Of a DNA stretch of 64,000 nucleotides, positions 21,611 to 33,801 are shown piece after piece (positions within the stretch are counted from its first letter, which is position 1; every line of letters begins with the position of its first letter). The notes beneath the pieces were generated by a model. It had not been told where the DNA came from and ran no database searches. It saw nothing but the letters and a program-made list of their open reading frames with translations. Position numbers and translations under genes: made by a program. The stretch is from Pleurodeles waltl (Eukaryota; Chordata; Amphibia; Caudata; Salamandridae). Where the stretch lies: the NCBI RefSeq assembly GCF_031143425.1, contig NC_090437.1, forward strand, positions 842,841,978 to 842,905,977. The letters are read 5' to 3'.

Positions 21611-23452
21611 GGGTCAAATTGGTGGTTCAAAGATGCTTCTGGACTCCAAGGCTCATGCGTTGATTTGGTATCATACACCAAGGGACAGCTCTGAAATGAC
21701 CAGTCAAAGCTCAACGCATTTCTCTCATTTTTGGTTCTGACCTCAGAATGTTAGGGTAATTCTCTTATCTTTTAGTACTGTACCCCTTCCACTTGCCCCG
21801 TTCGCAGCTCGCGGTCACCACCAACTTCTTAGAGCAAGGCTGGAGGAACTCAATTAAGAGAACTCTTCCTCAGTACTTTGTGGGACAACCAAATATATCC
21901 ATGCACACAGAGTTATTGTAGCTGAATACAATCAACATGACAACAAAGGCTTTACCACCTGTTCTGAGATCCAGGGCAGTGATGTTCTAAATAGACAACA
22001 CCCATACCCTTCTTTACATTGGAAAGTTTGAGACACAAACCCCCCATAGCTCTGTTAGCTGGCCTTGGCTCTGTGGGAGTTGGCTGTGGTTCTTTCAATA
22101 GGCATAGAACATCAACCTCCAGTTGACAATGTCATGTATTTTTGTACAAGCTGCTAGAGGCACATGTGCAAGTAGATAACCCACCTTATGGCCATAGGAG
22201 CAGCCTAAACCGGCCTAAGCAACTCTTTCCCACTGGTAATCAGGACATCAAGGGGCATTTGATAGGCTTGATACATTTATATCCTCCAATACAGCACCCC
22301 ACCTTCCCCTGGGACCTTCATTTGGATGCACAAGCCTTTCACCCCCTGCAGCCTAAAATATATTTTGTGGTAATTTGTGTAAAGGGACCACTGTGTCCTT
22401 TGCACCTCAGAGCCCTTGACAGTGTCCCTTAGGTACTGAAACTCAGTCTTCCTTCATTCAAAAGCACTCCTATTCCTTTTGAATGAGACAAGTGTTCTCT
22501 GACAGGTTTCTAATGTCCCCCTTTCTCCTCAGCTTCAAAGGGTCTTCTTAACTTGGGCTTCAAGCTCACATTGTATCTTTTCTGGACCAAAACAAATATC
22601 TGTGATAGTGAGACAAACTATTCGGTATATTTGGGGGTAATACCTCGCCCTGGCATCTGCTATGGCCACCTTTGCTAAACCCTAACATAGTGCATCACCC
22701 AGTTCTTCACTCTAGGCTGCATCTGTTACATGCTCTATGCATGTGCTATCAGAAATGCCACATGGGCTACCCACATTCTGCTGACGCTTCCCTCCTTCCA
22801 GAGCAATGTAAAATTTAGCAGGATGTTCTGCAAAAACTATGCCCACATTGCTTGATGTTGCCATTTTCCATCACCTTTCTGCTTCTCATGTGCTTTGGAA
22901 TTCACACACAAGATTACTATGGGATGAAACAAAAGACAAAAGTAGGATAATGTTACGTTTATCATGTATTTATGACTCTCAGTCCCATTATCAAAACTCT
23001 CCCGTTGACTCATCTGCCATGTTTAGAAATCACACACTGATTGGTTCCTTTTTCAATTGCATTGAACTGGTGAGCACAGGCATACATGCATAGATGGGGG
23101 CATGCGGTCTATGAAGTATGAAAGTGTACTTGGTACTAAGACACAAAGATCTGTGTTAAAACAGTTATATAAGCATTTTCCAGTAGCACCAATAGGTAAA
23201 CCAACACAACTCTTGAATTCAAGTGTGAGTACTACATCAACCCTACAATTTATCTTGTCCAGACAGTTTACCAGTAGCATCTCTTTTTACCCAAATATGC
23301 TCTTTCGATAGCAATGATGAATTTCTTGTACTTAAGTAAAAAATGATCTCTTATGAAAGCAAAACATTTTTTTAACGTATGGTATACTAAATGTATAAAG
23401 AACTGTCGCTTGCATTTAAAACAAAACATATTCTCCTCTTCTTTCTTTCTAG
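21611..23452. other. Unassigned interval upstream of the putative exon
   Basis: No repeat family or coding motif recognised. If the exon at 23453 is real this is intron. The last 25 bases form a strong polypyrimidine tract. Confidence 0.4.
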
Positions 23453-23551
23453 CCAGCTTTTGAAACGTCGTGAGGTGTCAGTACCCCTGCAAATTGAGCA
23501 ACTGTCTGTTGAACTGGATGCATGGAGGGCATGCACACAGTTAGTGAACAA
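23453..23551 (+). CDS. Putative host-gene internal exon (99 bp)
   Basis: The segment is preceded by a pyrimidine tract ending TTCTTTCTTTCTAG at 23452 and followed at once by GTGAGT, both consensus splice sites. One frame is open throughout: one leading base, 32 codons and two trailing bases, so the exon is symmetric and does not disturb the frame if skipped. The peptide starts 'QLLKRREVSVPLQIEQL' and ends 'DAWRACTQLVN'. It is helical, balanced in charge, and unlike any transposon protein I know. The other two frames contain stops. I could not identify the gene. It is the only stretch in the window that looks like host coding sequence rather than a mobile element. A chance match of sites and open frame remains possible. 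Confidence 0.55.
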
Positions 23552-25619
23552 GTGAGTGTAAAACAGATTTTAACACACTATGTAAACTACTTAATACGTT
23601 GATGTAAAACCTTTCTGTTGTATGTCATGATTTTGTTAGACAGTTCATGCACGTCAGTTAGAATGGATGAAAAATGTTGAAGAATATAATAAATTCAGAA
23701 AGAAGTAATGTAGAGTCGTCATTACAAAATTCAGTATTTAACTTTACTGGAAATGCATGGATTCTCAAATGCCAGGTGTTTCTGGTCACAACTGCAGATT
23801 TTGTTCATATGTCCAGCTTCTTTAAACTCCAAAAATGTAGAAAATGACCAAATATGAAGGTATGGAAGTTAATGTTTAAGCAATGAGAACTACGAATATT
23901 GAGAACACTATTACCCACTTCTTCCATCCAATTTTTTACTAATATCCACTACTTTTGCATTATTTTTATCACCATCTCAATAGGATAGAAAACTTTGTTG
24001 TGGTAGAATTTTGACTCACTCATAATAGCAGACTAATAACTCGATGTGTTCCATAGAAATGGGATAATATTCCCCAAACATCAACGTGATGCATAGCAGG
24101 TAAACAAGGATTCCTCAGTAAAAGTTTCTGTCTTTTTTTACTTGTTTGTGACCATGTGACAAATGGTTGCAGCCAGAATAGGGTTATTAATATAAATGAG
24201 GCAAAGAATGATGTAGAAGGCACTCAGGTTGATCCAATGATGTTGTAAATTTGGCACCTTGCCCCAGTCCCAAATTTTACCTTTTGACTTAGTCACTGTT
24301 TTGTTTTTCAAAATCTTCCAGTGGGTCTAGGCTGGAAACTGCAGCCGGTCAGGATGCCACTAGGTTGTATACCTTCATCACAAGGTCCCACTGAAGCATT
24401 TTTCCTCTCTGCAAAAAGCTCCAATCAGAACAAAACTGGTTATCATGCCTGCTGATGCTTTGTCCTCCGTAGGAAAGCCTGACCATATTTACCCAGTTCT
24501 CCTGAGGTGCTATAAATGACAGAGTACCATTTCATGCTTACTTTTCATGATTTAAGTTGGTATTCCCATTGGTGCTGCTTAAAATAAGCACAAGACAGTG
24601 GTATAGGTCCAACTGAAAGATTGTATATTATATTAATGTGTTCAGTGCCTACACCTAGACACTGTGCATAGTATCTGTCAACAGTACAAAGAGTAGTAGA
24701 TAAAATTCAAAATCAGTCATCCACTAGTAGCCATACAATTTAAGCATTTGAAAAACTGCCAGAAAAGATTTGCGAAAGATCTTTTTTCATGGTGACTTAA
24801 AAGCTAGTAAGCTTAGAAGAGGAACAAACTGGAGATGCCAGTGTAGGGGGAGTGGGAAAGATAAAGGATTAAAAATGTAATGGTTTGAAGGCTGGGTAGA
24901 GAGGTTTAAAAAAATACATTCATGATGAAGAAAAAAGGAGCTCAGAGATATCAGAAAGTAGAATTGCTGAAGTCCGATATTGGGAGTAAATGCCATAAAT
25001 GTAATTAAAGATAAGTTAGAGAACAATTAAATATAGATAAAAGAGATTACACAGCTTGATTATAGTGTAGTCAAAGACTGGCTAGAGAGAAGCAAGGGCA
25101 GAGAAATTCAATAAATAGGGAAGGACAGTAGAAAAAACAAAAAATAAATAAAAATAAGAGTTTTGATAGCACCCAAGATGATATGGGTGTCAAATGGGAC
25201 CCTTATGAGGGGGCAGTTTTTACAGGCTGTGCTGCCTCTGGAATCTATGCATTGCATTTCTTTTTCTATGAAATGCTAAGGAGTCCTGCTCCCTCAAGAG
25301 GGGCTAAGGAGTCTGTCCACTGTAATGGAGAACCATTCATACACTTCATCACTTTTCTGCGCTCGGTCCATAATGCACATTCCTCTGCAGGAGAGCTAAA
25401 TGAGTTGTCTACTGTTCTAAGATAGTCGATGGCTTCATGAGTAAAACTGCAGCTGCTAGCCCTCATATAGAGCTGCGCATGGAGACTGACATTTGGCCTC
25501 TGGAGTCAGGTGGCCTATAAATCTGATAAAATTCATCCAGAACAGAGGATGGTCATCACGCCCTTGAGTCAGGTGACCTCATTGTTATGTTCTGGAAGAG
25601 ATGTGAGCTGTTTGCATTG
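23552..25619. other. Unassigned interval (probable intron)
   Basis: AT-rich. The plus strand is purine-rich at about 24770-25180, somewhat like 32440-33500, which suggests another copy of an old unnamed repeat. No supported gene. Confidence 0.35.
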
Positions 25620-25772
25620 CTCAGATTCGCGCTAATTCTGTTTTTACTTTTGGTTCACCAGGAGTGAAAACCAGTGGGCATCTGCTGCTTCTGCCCAGTG
25701 CCTTAAGACCCTAGCGGGTGACTAGTTGCGCTTTACTAGTATTATGGTTGATTGATTGATTGATTGATTTGT
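25620..25772. mobile_element. Short retroposon 3' end with GATT-type tail
   Basis: A block 'gccttaagaccctagcgggt' and 'gcgctttactagtatt' is followed by a (GATT)n run at 25749-25769. A conserved 3' segment ending in a simple tetranucleotide tail is typical of L2/CR1-type LINEs and the SINEs that borrow their 3' ends. No RNA polymerase III boxes were identified, so SINE versus LINE is open. Confidence 0.45.
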
Positions 25773-26917
25773 GTAGGACCTACCTAAGTACACCACCTGT
25801 AGCAGCCCAGATTGCCTTAGAGGGCAACCTGGTAAAATAGAATATCTTGAAGTGACACACTTCTCCATGCACCTCTTAGGGCAGAGAACCCAGAGAATAG
25901 CAATTCTCCTCTGCATTATGTACCACTTGCAATTGATGAACCTGCGTTTCAGACTTGACAGCCATAGGGTGGTCTTCCCCCCAATGTTTTGCCTACCTTC
26001 TCCACTTTTCAGGCAACATTTTTGCTGGTATTATGACTCTGTGCACTTCACCACTGCTAACTAGGGCTAAAGTGCATGCACTCTCTCCCCTAAACACGAT
26101 AATATTGGCTTACCCCAATTGGCATATTTAATTTACTTATAAGTCCCTAGTAAAGTTGTACTCTATATAACCAGGGCCTATAAATTAAATACTACTGGTG
26201 GGCCTTCAGCACTCATTGTGCCATCCACTTATGTAACATTTTAACCATGTCTCAGGCCTGTCATTGAAGAGCCACTATGTACAGTTTTACTCGGCCATGT
26301 TGACCTGGCACAATAATCTGTTTGCCAGGCCCAAACCTTTCCTTTTTATACATATATGGTACCCCTACGGTAGTCACTGAGCAGGGCCTTTCTCTTCCAT
26401 AGGATAACATTGAGACTAATTTATAAAATCTTATAAATGTAATTTACAATCTGAAAGAGATAAACCTTTCAAGTTTGGTGTCTCTGGCATCACAAGTTAA
26501 AATCACAAATTACGGTGAAGTCAGATTTTAAATTGCAATTCTGAAAATACCAATTTTAGAAAGTTGTCATTTTCCTACTTAAGTTATTTGGTTCCTGCTG
26601 CCTGTCTGTGGTCACTTGTCTGTGGTGAGTAACAGCTCAGCTTTTTGTATTCCTCCCAGACAGCCACACACAAAGGGAGCTTAGGTATGACTTGATTGGC
26701 CATCCTAGGAGGATGGGAGGGAAGAGCTAGGCACAGCCTCACTTACAGCAGAATAGGTTGTGTCTTGTCCTCGCACAAAGGGCTGCATAACCCACTGTAG
26801 TGAGGCAGGAGCCAGGGCAGTAAAGGCAAGTCCTCAGTGTACTAAAAATTGCTGTTTTTGAAGTCTCCCCCACTTCAAAGGCCCAACTGTGTATAAGTGA
26901 TAGACTTCTTACACCAC

Positions 26918-29900
26918 TGTGAGAAAGTAGCCTCTTTCTAGCCTTGTTACCCCCACTTTTGGCCTGTTTGTGAGTGTATGTCAGGGTGTTTTCACTGTCT
27001 CACTGGGATCCTGCTAGCCAGGGCCCAGTGCTCATAGTGAAAACCCTATGTTTTCAGTATGTTTGTTATGTGTCACTGGGACCCTGCTAGTCAGGACCCC
27101 AGTGCTCATAAGTTTGTGGACTATATGTATGTGTTCCCTGTGTGGTGCCTAACTGTCTCACTGAGGCTCTGCTAACCAGAACCTCAGTGGTTATGCTCTC
27201 TCATTTCTTTCCAAATTGTCACTAACAGGCTAGTGACCATTTTTACCAATTTACATTGGCTTACTGGAACACCCTTATAATTCCCTAGTATATGGTACTG
27301 AGGTACCCAGGGTATTGGGGTTCCAGGAGATCCCTATGGGCTGCAGCATTTCTTTTGCCACCCATAGGGAGCTCTGACAATTCTTACACAGGCCTGCCAC
27401 TGCAGCCTGAGTGAAATAACGTCCACGTTATTTCACAGCCATTTTACACTGCACTTAAGTAACTTATAAGTCACCTATATGTCTAACCTTTACCTGGTAA
27501 AGGTTAGGTGCAAAGTTACTTAGTGTGAGGGCACCCTGGCACTAGCCAAGGTGCCCCCACATTGTTCAGAGCCAATTCCCTGAACTTTGTGAGTGCGGGG
27601 ACACCATTACACGCGTGCACTACATATAGGTCACTACCTATATGTAGCTTCACAATGGTAACTCCGAATATGGCCATGTAACATGTCTATGATCATGGAA
27701 TTGCCCCCTCTATGCCATCCTGGCATAGTTTGCACAATCCCATGATCCCAGTGGTCTGTAGCACAGACCCTGGTACTGCCAAACTGCCCTTCCTGGGGTT
27801 TCACTGCAGCTGCTGCTGCTGCCAACCCCTCAGACAGGCATCTGCCCTCCTGGGGTCCAGCCAGGCCTGGCCCAGGATGGCAGAACAAAGAACTTCCTCT
27901 GAGAGAGGGTGTGACACCCTCTCCCTTTGGAAAATGGTGTGAAGGCAGGGGAGGAGTAGCCTCCCCCAGCCTCTGGAAATGCTTTGTTGGGCACAGATGT
28001 GCCCAATTCTGCATAAGCCAGTCTACACCGGTTCAGGGGACCCCTTAGCCCTGCTCTGGCGCGAAACTGGACAAAGGAAAGGGGAGTGACCACTCCCCTG
28101 ACCTGCACCTCCCCTGGGAGGTGTCCAGAGCTCCTCCAGTGTGCTCCAGACCTCTGCCATCTTGGAAACAGAGGTGCTGCTGGCACACTGGACTGCTCTG
28201 AGTGGCCAGTGCCACCAGGTGACGTCAGAGACTCCTTGTGATAGGCTCCTTCAGGTGTTGCTAGCCTATCCTCTCTCCTAGGTAGCCAAACCCTCTTTTC
28301 TGGCTATTTAGGGTCTCTGTCTCTGGGGAAACTTTAGATAACGAATGCAAGAGCTCACCCGAGTTCCTCTGCATCTCTCTCTTCACCTTCTGCCAAGGAA
28401 TCGACTGCTGACCGCGCTGGAAGCCTGCAAACCTGCAACATAGTAGCAAAGACGACTACTGCAACTCTGTAACGCTGATCCTGCCGCCTTCTCGACTGTT
28501 TTCCTGCTTGTGCATGCTGTGGGGGTAGCCTGCCTCCTCTCTGCACCAGAAGCTCCAAAGAAATCTCCCGTGGGTCGACGGAATCTTCCCCCTGCAACCG
28601 CAGGCACCAAAAAGCTGCATTACCGGTCCCTTGGGTCTCCTCTCAGCACGACGAGCGAGGTCCCTCGAATCCAGCAACTCTGTCCAAGTGACCCCCACAG
28701 TCCAGTGACTCTTCAGTCCAAGTTTGGTGGAGGTAAGTCCTTGCCTCACCTCGCTGGGAACCGCAACTTTGCAGCTACTCCGGCCCCTGTGCACTTCCGG
28801 CGGAATTCCTTTGTGCACAGCCAAGCCTGGGTCCACGGCACTCTAACCTGCATTGCACGACTTTCTAAGTTGGTCTCCGGCGACGTTGGACTCCTTTGTG
28901 CAACTTCGGCGAGCACCGTTTCACGCATCCTCGTAGTGCCTGTTTCTGGCACTTCTCCGGGTGCTACCTGCTTCAGAGAGGGCTCCTTGTCTTGCTCGAC
29001 GTCCCCTCTCTCTGCTGGTCCAATTTGCGACCTCCTGGTCCCTCCTGGGCCTCAGCAGCGTCCAAAAACGCTAACCGCACGATTTGCAGCTAGCAAGGCT
29101 TGTTGGCGTTCTTTCCACGGCGAGAGGGATCCGTCCACCAAAGGGGAAGTCTCTAGCCCTTTTCGTTCCTGCAGAAACCTCAGCTTCTTCTGTCCAGTAG
29201 AAGCTTCTTTGCACCCGCAGCTGGCATTTCCTGGGCATCTGCCCATCTCCGACTTGCTTGTGACTTTTGGACTTGGTCCCCTTGTTCCACAGGTACCCTA
29301 GATTGGAAATCCACAGTTGTTGCATTGCTGGTTTGTGTCTTTCCTGCATTATTCCTCTAACACGACTTCTTTGTCCTTAGGGGAACTTTAGTGCACTTTG
29401 CACTCACTTTTCAGGGTCTTGGGGAGGGTTATTTTTCTAACTCTCACTATTTTCTAATAGTCCAAGCGACCCTCTACAAGGTCACATAGGTTTGGGGTCC
29501 ATTCGTGGTTCGCATTCCACTTTTGGAGTATATGGTTTGTGTTGCCCCTATCCCTATGTTTCCCCATTGCATCCTATTGTAACTATACATTGTTTGCACT
29601 GTTTTCTAAGACTATACTGCATATTTTTGCTATTGTGTATATATATCTTGTGTATATTTCCTATCCTCTCACTGAGGGTACACTCTAAGATACTTTGGCA
29701 TATTGTCATAAAAATAAAGTACCTTTATTTTTAGTATAACTGTGTATTGTGTTTTCTTATGATATTGTGCATATGACACTAAGTGGTACTGTAGTAGCTT
29801 CACACGTCTCCTAGTTCAGCCTAAGCTGCTCTGCTAAGCTACCATTATCTATCAGCCTAAGCTGCTAGACACCCTATACACTAATAAGGGATAACTGGGC

Positions 29901-29958
29901 CTGGTGCAAGGTGTAAGTACCCCTTGGTACTCATTACAAGCCAGTCCAGCCTCCTACA
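26918..29958. repeat. Solo LTR of family Y, 3041 bp, TSD ACCAC
   Basis: The ends are TGTGAGAAAGTAGCC and AGCCTCCTACA, with an exact 5-bp duplication ACCAC at 26913-26917 and 29959-29963. TG...CA ends plus a 5-bp duplication without internal retroviral genes indicate a solo LTR left by recombination. The orientation of transcription is not certain; AATAAA occurs near 29710 on both strands. It contains a perfect 12-bp inverted repeat at 27620-27647. Several long open frames on both strands (up to 263 codons, 28510-29301) show no domain and probably result from composition. Confidence 0.8.
27620..27647. repeat. Perfect 12-bp inverted repeat in LTR Y
   Basis: CTACATATAGGT, a four-base spacer CACT, then ACCTATATGTAG. 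It could be a protein-binding palindrome or an RNA hairpin of the LTR; no function is shown. Confidence 0.6.
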
Positions 29959-31262
29959 ACCACCACTTCAGTACACTTCGGGACCTATGAATACTCTGCC
30001 CCGAAGAAGGACTGCTTCTGATGAAGAACTGCCACTCTGCTGGACTGCTGCTTTGCTGGACTCCTGTCTTGATGTGCTGCCCTGCTGCCTTCTGTTCCCC
30101 TGTCTAGATGAAAAGGACTGGAACTGCATCACTTGAACCCAGAGTGACTCCGAGGGCTAGTTGGATGGCCTCTTCATCTGAAGTCTCAGGGACATAAAAT
30201 ACTTCCAACCACTCTGCTCCTGCACTTAGACTCTGCCATCTGTTAATTTACCCTGCCAAGCGGTGCCACCCCAGTCCTGGACCCTTGAAAATGGGCTTAA
30301 GGTGCTTTCTCAGCAGAACAGACGCATCCTAAACTGAGCGATGTGTTTCCGAGCATAACCAACACATTACTTTGGCTGAGCTTTGCATCTTCAAGCTGAA
30401 CCGACGCATCATCGCTTTTCTGTGGATTGGACCCGTTGTTACAGATTTGCATTACTGCTGCATCATCCATCTTGGATTCACCGCATCACCTTTGGAACCG
30501 CCATTGTGTGATACTTTTCACAGCACAAGCTCCTCTCATCTCCCATCAACAGCAGCCTCAACAGCAAAATTCTGCATCGCAGCTTCACTGCTCATCTGAA
30601 CCCACATACCCCCTCGACTGCTCAACGGATCCTCTACACCAGCCATCGCATAGCAAGCCCCGTCGGCAGGATCCTCGATGTCAATGCAACAGGACCCTAC
30701 ACCACAGCTTTGCTGCATCTTGGAACCGATGCATCGCCTTGGCTGTGCGACTCATCTTCGTGGCAGGTCCACGCAATGCTCCACAACCAAGATTCAAGGT
30801 AATTTGGTTCAGTGGGCCTAACTGAATCCCTGTAGCTGGCCCACACTCCATCGTAGTCAGTCTGAACTTTTTACTTGCTCCCTGTCCAGTGCGACTAGAT
30901 AGCCCCAGTAGTGCTTTTAGATTCTTAACGCTATTTTTACCTTAACTTTGAAATTCAGTATCTCTAGTTCTACTTATTGGATTTTTGTTGTTTTGGTCTT
31001 GTTTTATTTATTAAATTCAGGTGTATTCTTCTAACCTGGTGTGGAACCTTTATGTGTGGTGTTTACACTGTGTTACTGTTTGAAGTGTTGCACAAATACT
31101 TTACACACTGCCTCTAAGTTAAGCCTGACTGTTCTGTGCCAAGCTAACAGAAGATGAGCAAAGGTTAATTTAAAGTTTGCCTGACACTTACCCTGACTAG
31201 GATTGTGGCTGCTGTCTGACCAAGGTTTACACCCCAGTCAACCACCAGCCCAATTTCTAACA

Positions 31263-31596
31263 CTGCACCACCTCAGCAGAGGCTTGCCACTGTGATCTAC
31301 TAGCTTACTGTAGTGGCTCCTTCGTTGTTTTGTTGGGACCAGGCTGTTCCTCTCATCTCTTGCATCTTGCATGGGCTTAGCTACTGCTCGTGGCTCTGTA
31401 CAAGTTACCTGGAATTCACCTCATATCTCAGACAAACCATCCTTTCTTGTAAAGGGCCTTGAACATCATCTTCCCCAAACTTTAGGAAAAGAAAGTGCAG
31501 TTCTGAGGAGTGATCCAACTACTTGGGTCCTTGTGGTGGACTTGCATAAAGTTCACTGAACTGTTGCACGAACCTGTGCCTCATCCTAGGCACTAT
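31263..31596. other. Unassigned interval
   Basis: Lies between LTR X copy C and the next MITE. No recognisable content. Confidence 0.35.
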
Positions 31597-32308
31597 GGGC
31601 CAGATGTATCATCACGGCCCTTTGCGATTCGGTAATAGCGATTTTGAAGAAATCGCTATTACTGACTCGCAAAGTGCCATGTATCACATTTGCGATTCGG
31701 TAATAGCGATTTCTTAAAAATCGCAAATGCTATTTCCGAATCGCAAATTGCGATACTGGCCCCATTCGCAGCTATGGGCCTGTTGGCCCATAGCTGCAAA
31801 TTTTTTACATTTCCAAAATTGCGATTTCTGAACCAGAAATCGCAATTTTGGAAATGCAAATCCCCAGGGTGCTGGGGGCCTATGGCCCCCTCTGCTGCAC
31901 CCCAACAATGTTTTGGGGGACATGTAAGGTACACACATGCCAAAAGGGCCTATGTGCTTTGCATGTTCAATTTCAAAATGCATTTTAAATGCATTTTTAA
32001 ATTTTGCACCAGGTTACCACCTGGTTGCAGTCCATGGTATTTTGCATGTATGTGCAAAATGCCATTCTGCGAAAAATCGCAATTTGCGATTTTTTGCAGC
32101 ATTGCCTTGCTATCTTGAATTTGCGAATCGCAAATTGTGACTTGCAATTTCAAGGTCGCAACGCAAGAAATCGCAATTTTAGCGATTTCTTATTTGTGGT
32201 CTGCGAATGACTTTCATGCATTGCAGACCACTGTTTTGCACTCACAAACGGCTGAATTTACCGATTCGCACCGTTTGCGAGTGCAAAACTTTTTCATACA
32301 TCTGGCCC
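31597..32308. mobile_element. Serial-hairpin MITE with GGGCCAGATGTA ends, 712 bp
   Basis: Terminal inverted repeats GGGCCAGATGTAT... and ...ATACATCTGGCCC. The interior is dominated by repeats and inverted repeats of GCGATTTC, AAATCGC and TTTGCGA, including hairpins at about 31639-31665, 31700-31730 and 31805-31850. The flanking triplets differ (TAT left, AAC right), so the target duplication has mutated or one edge moved. The same termini bound the element at 52238-52959. Confidence 0.7.
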
Positions 32309-32960
32309 AACGTCCTATTTGCCCTCTGTTTGAAATGTGTGCTGGTTACCTTTATCATGGCAAGCCTATCCTTCTGTTAGGACAATATCTTTGGTAGTGT
32401 AGCCCATCTTTCTCACACATCTGAGACATAAGTGAGGTTCTCTGCTTCAGCTACTGTCCTTTCTTTTAATTTCCCTGCAATTTAGGATGCCTTTCTCGTG
32501 AGACCAAACTATTCCCTGAGGATCACTGTGGCAGATATTCACTTTGCACTTGGAAGTGTTTTCCACAAGAAATAATGGGGAGAAAAAGTGAGGGTGGACC
32601 CAAAGAGGATGCAGACGTTTCTGTTGGAAAATGGAAGATGGGTAGTTTAGAAGCATAGAGTTTTGGAAGATAAGGCATAGTGTTAATGATGAGCCGGGCA
32701 GAATACAATGTTGCTTTTATGAAGGATTAAGATGTTAACAATGAAAAGACCCCTAGGAGGGGAAGACTGATAGACTTAGAGTTGCGAAGTGCAGAGGCAG
32801 ACGAGCAGAAATAAATGAAAAGTGGCGAGTTGTCCTCTTAAAAATGGTATTACATTGGACAGGAAAATTGGGGCTAAGAGGCAGAGTTAAATAGCGAAAA
32901 CTAGAGGACTTATGGTAATGTCAAATTAGATTACTAAAAGGAGAAAAGGAGATCACAGAA

Positions 32961-33149
32961 TCAAAACAGTCTAAAGCAAGAAAGAATGTTAAGATGAATC
33001 ACATGGCCTACTGTATCAAAGGCAAGGAGCAGGTCTATTAAGATAGGGAGAGAATACAATTTAGCATGACAAGAGCTTTTAGGGTGATTTGTGAAAGCAG
33101 GCAGTGTGGATTTAGTTGCCTGGTAAAAGGAATTGAAGAGGTGGAACAA
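32961..33149 (-). mobile_element. Possible L2/CR1-like LINE RT scrap
   Basis: The minus strand reads 'LPILIDLLLAFDTVGHVIH', which resembles RT motif A of L2/CR1 LINEs (hydrophobic-Leu-Asp-Leu-x-x-Ala-Phe-Asp-Thr-Val-x-His), with the catalytic Asp. The resemblance is limited to about 20 residues. Confidence 0.4.
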
Positions 33150-33539
33150 GAGAGATAGACTTTTACATTTGAGCTATTAAATATGCAGGCTTTCTGTACA
33201 AGGCAAAAGTTAGATAGAAGAAAAATTGTTTTGTGAAGAAGATTAATAATAACATCCTAGAATAGTTCAAAACCGATAGCTTATGGTAGAGAAAAACTGA
33301 GAAGGGAAGGTAGACAGAAGGAAAGCAAAGAATAGATTTGAGGAATTAGAGAAACAGCCACTAGTCTGATGGGACAGGATTAGTATTTGTCCATTTGTGA
33401 AAGGTAGGAACCTCAGAATCTGAAATGACTGAGTAGGAGGAACAAGAAAGTTGAGGACATGGCAGTTTATAAAACCACCAGTGGAAAAGGCAGAGCAAAA
33501 AGAGAAGGCCAAATTCTCAAAGGTAAACTTAGACTGGAA

Positions 33540-33801
33540 GTCTACATTAGACCTGAATTCTAAGTTAGATCGCAAGTCTAAGTTTAGACCTGAAGTCTAA
33601 GTTTAGAGTTCAGGTCTAAAATTAGACTTCAGGTCTATTTTAGACTTCAGGTTTAATGTTAGACTTTAGATCTAAAATTAGACTTCAGGTAAAACTTAGA
33701 CTTCAGGTTTAATGTTAGACTTTAGATCTAAAATTAGACTTCATGTTTAAACTTAGACTTCAGGTTCAACTTAGAAATCAGGCCTAATGTTAGACTTCAG
33801 A
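33540..33801. repeat. Minisatellite based on TTAGACTTCAGG
   Basis: About 16 close copies of a 12-20 bp unit (AGACTTCAGGTCTAAA-type) occur in direct and locally inverted order. AGACCTGAAGTCTAAG occurs on the left and its complement on the right, so the block also folds on itself. A longer sub-unit of about 55 bp ('taatgttagactttagatct') repeats near 33653 and 33709. Confidence 0.8.

Larger units (their letters stand above)
25944..31262 (+). repeat. Long LTR of family X, copy C, interrupted by LTR Y
   Basis: The left part (25944-26917) and right part (29959-31262) align in order with the solo LTR at 36754-38940. Shared landmarks include 'cactgctaac' near the start, 'agtccctagta', 'ccaggcccaaacct' and the end 'ccctgactag' ... 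'ATTTCTAACA' at 31262. The 3.0-kb LTR Y sits inside. The left terminus has eroded (TTTCAGAC where copy A has TGTTAGAC) and I could not demonstrate a target duplication for this copy. Confidence 0.65.

Noticed and set aside
24300..24395. Possible exon after TCTTCCAG
   Set aside because: One frame is open for about 20 codons, but the candidate donor (AAGGTCCC) is poor and the peptide is unremarkable.
28510..29301. 263-codon open frame, Ser/Pro/Leu-rich
   Set aside because: It lies entirely inside solo LTR Y, has no recognisable domain, and is accompanied by other long frames on both strands, as expected from GC-rich composition.
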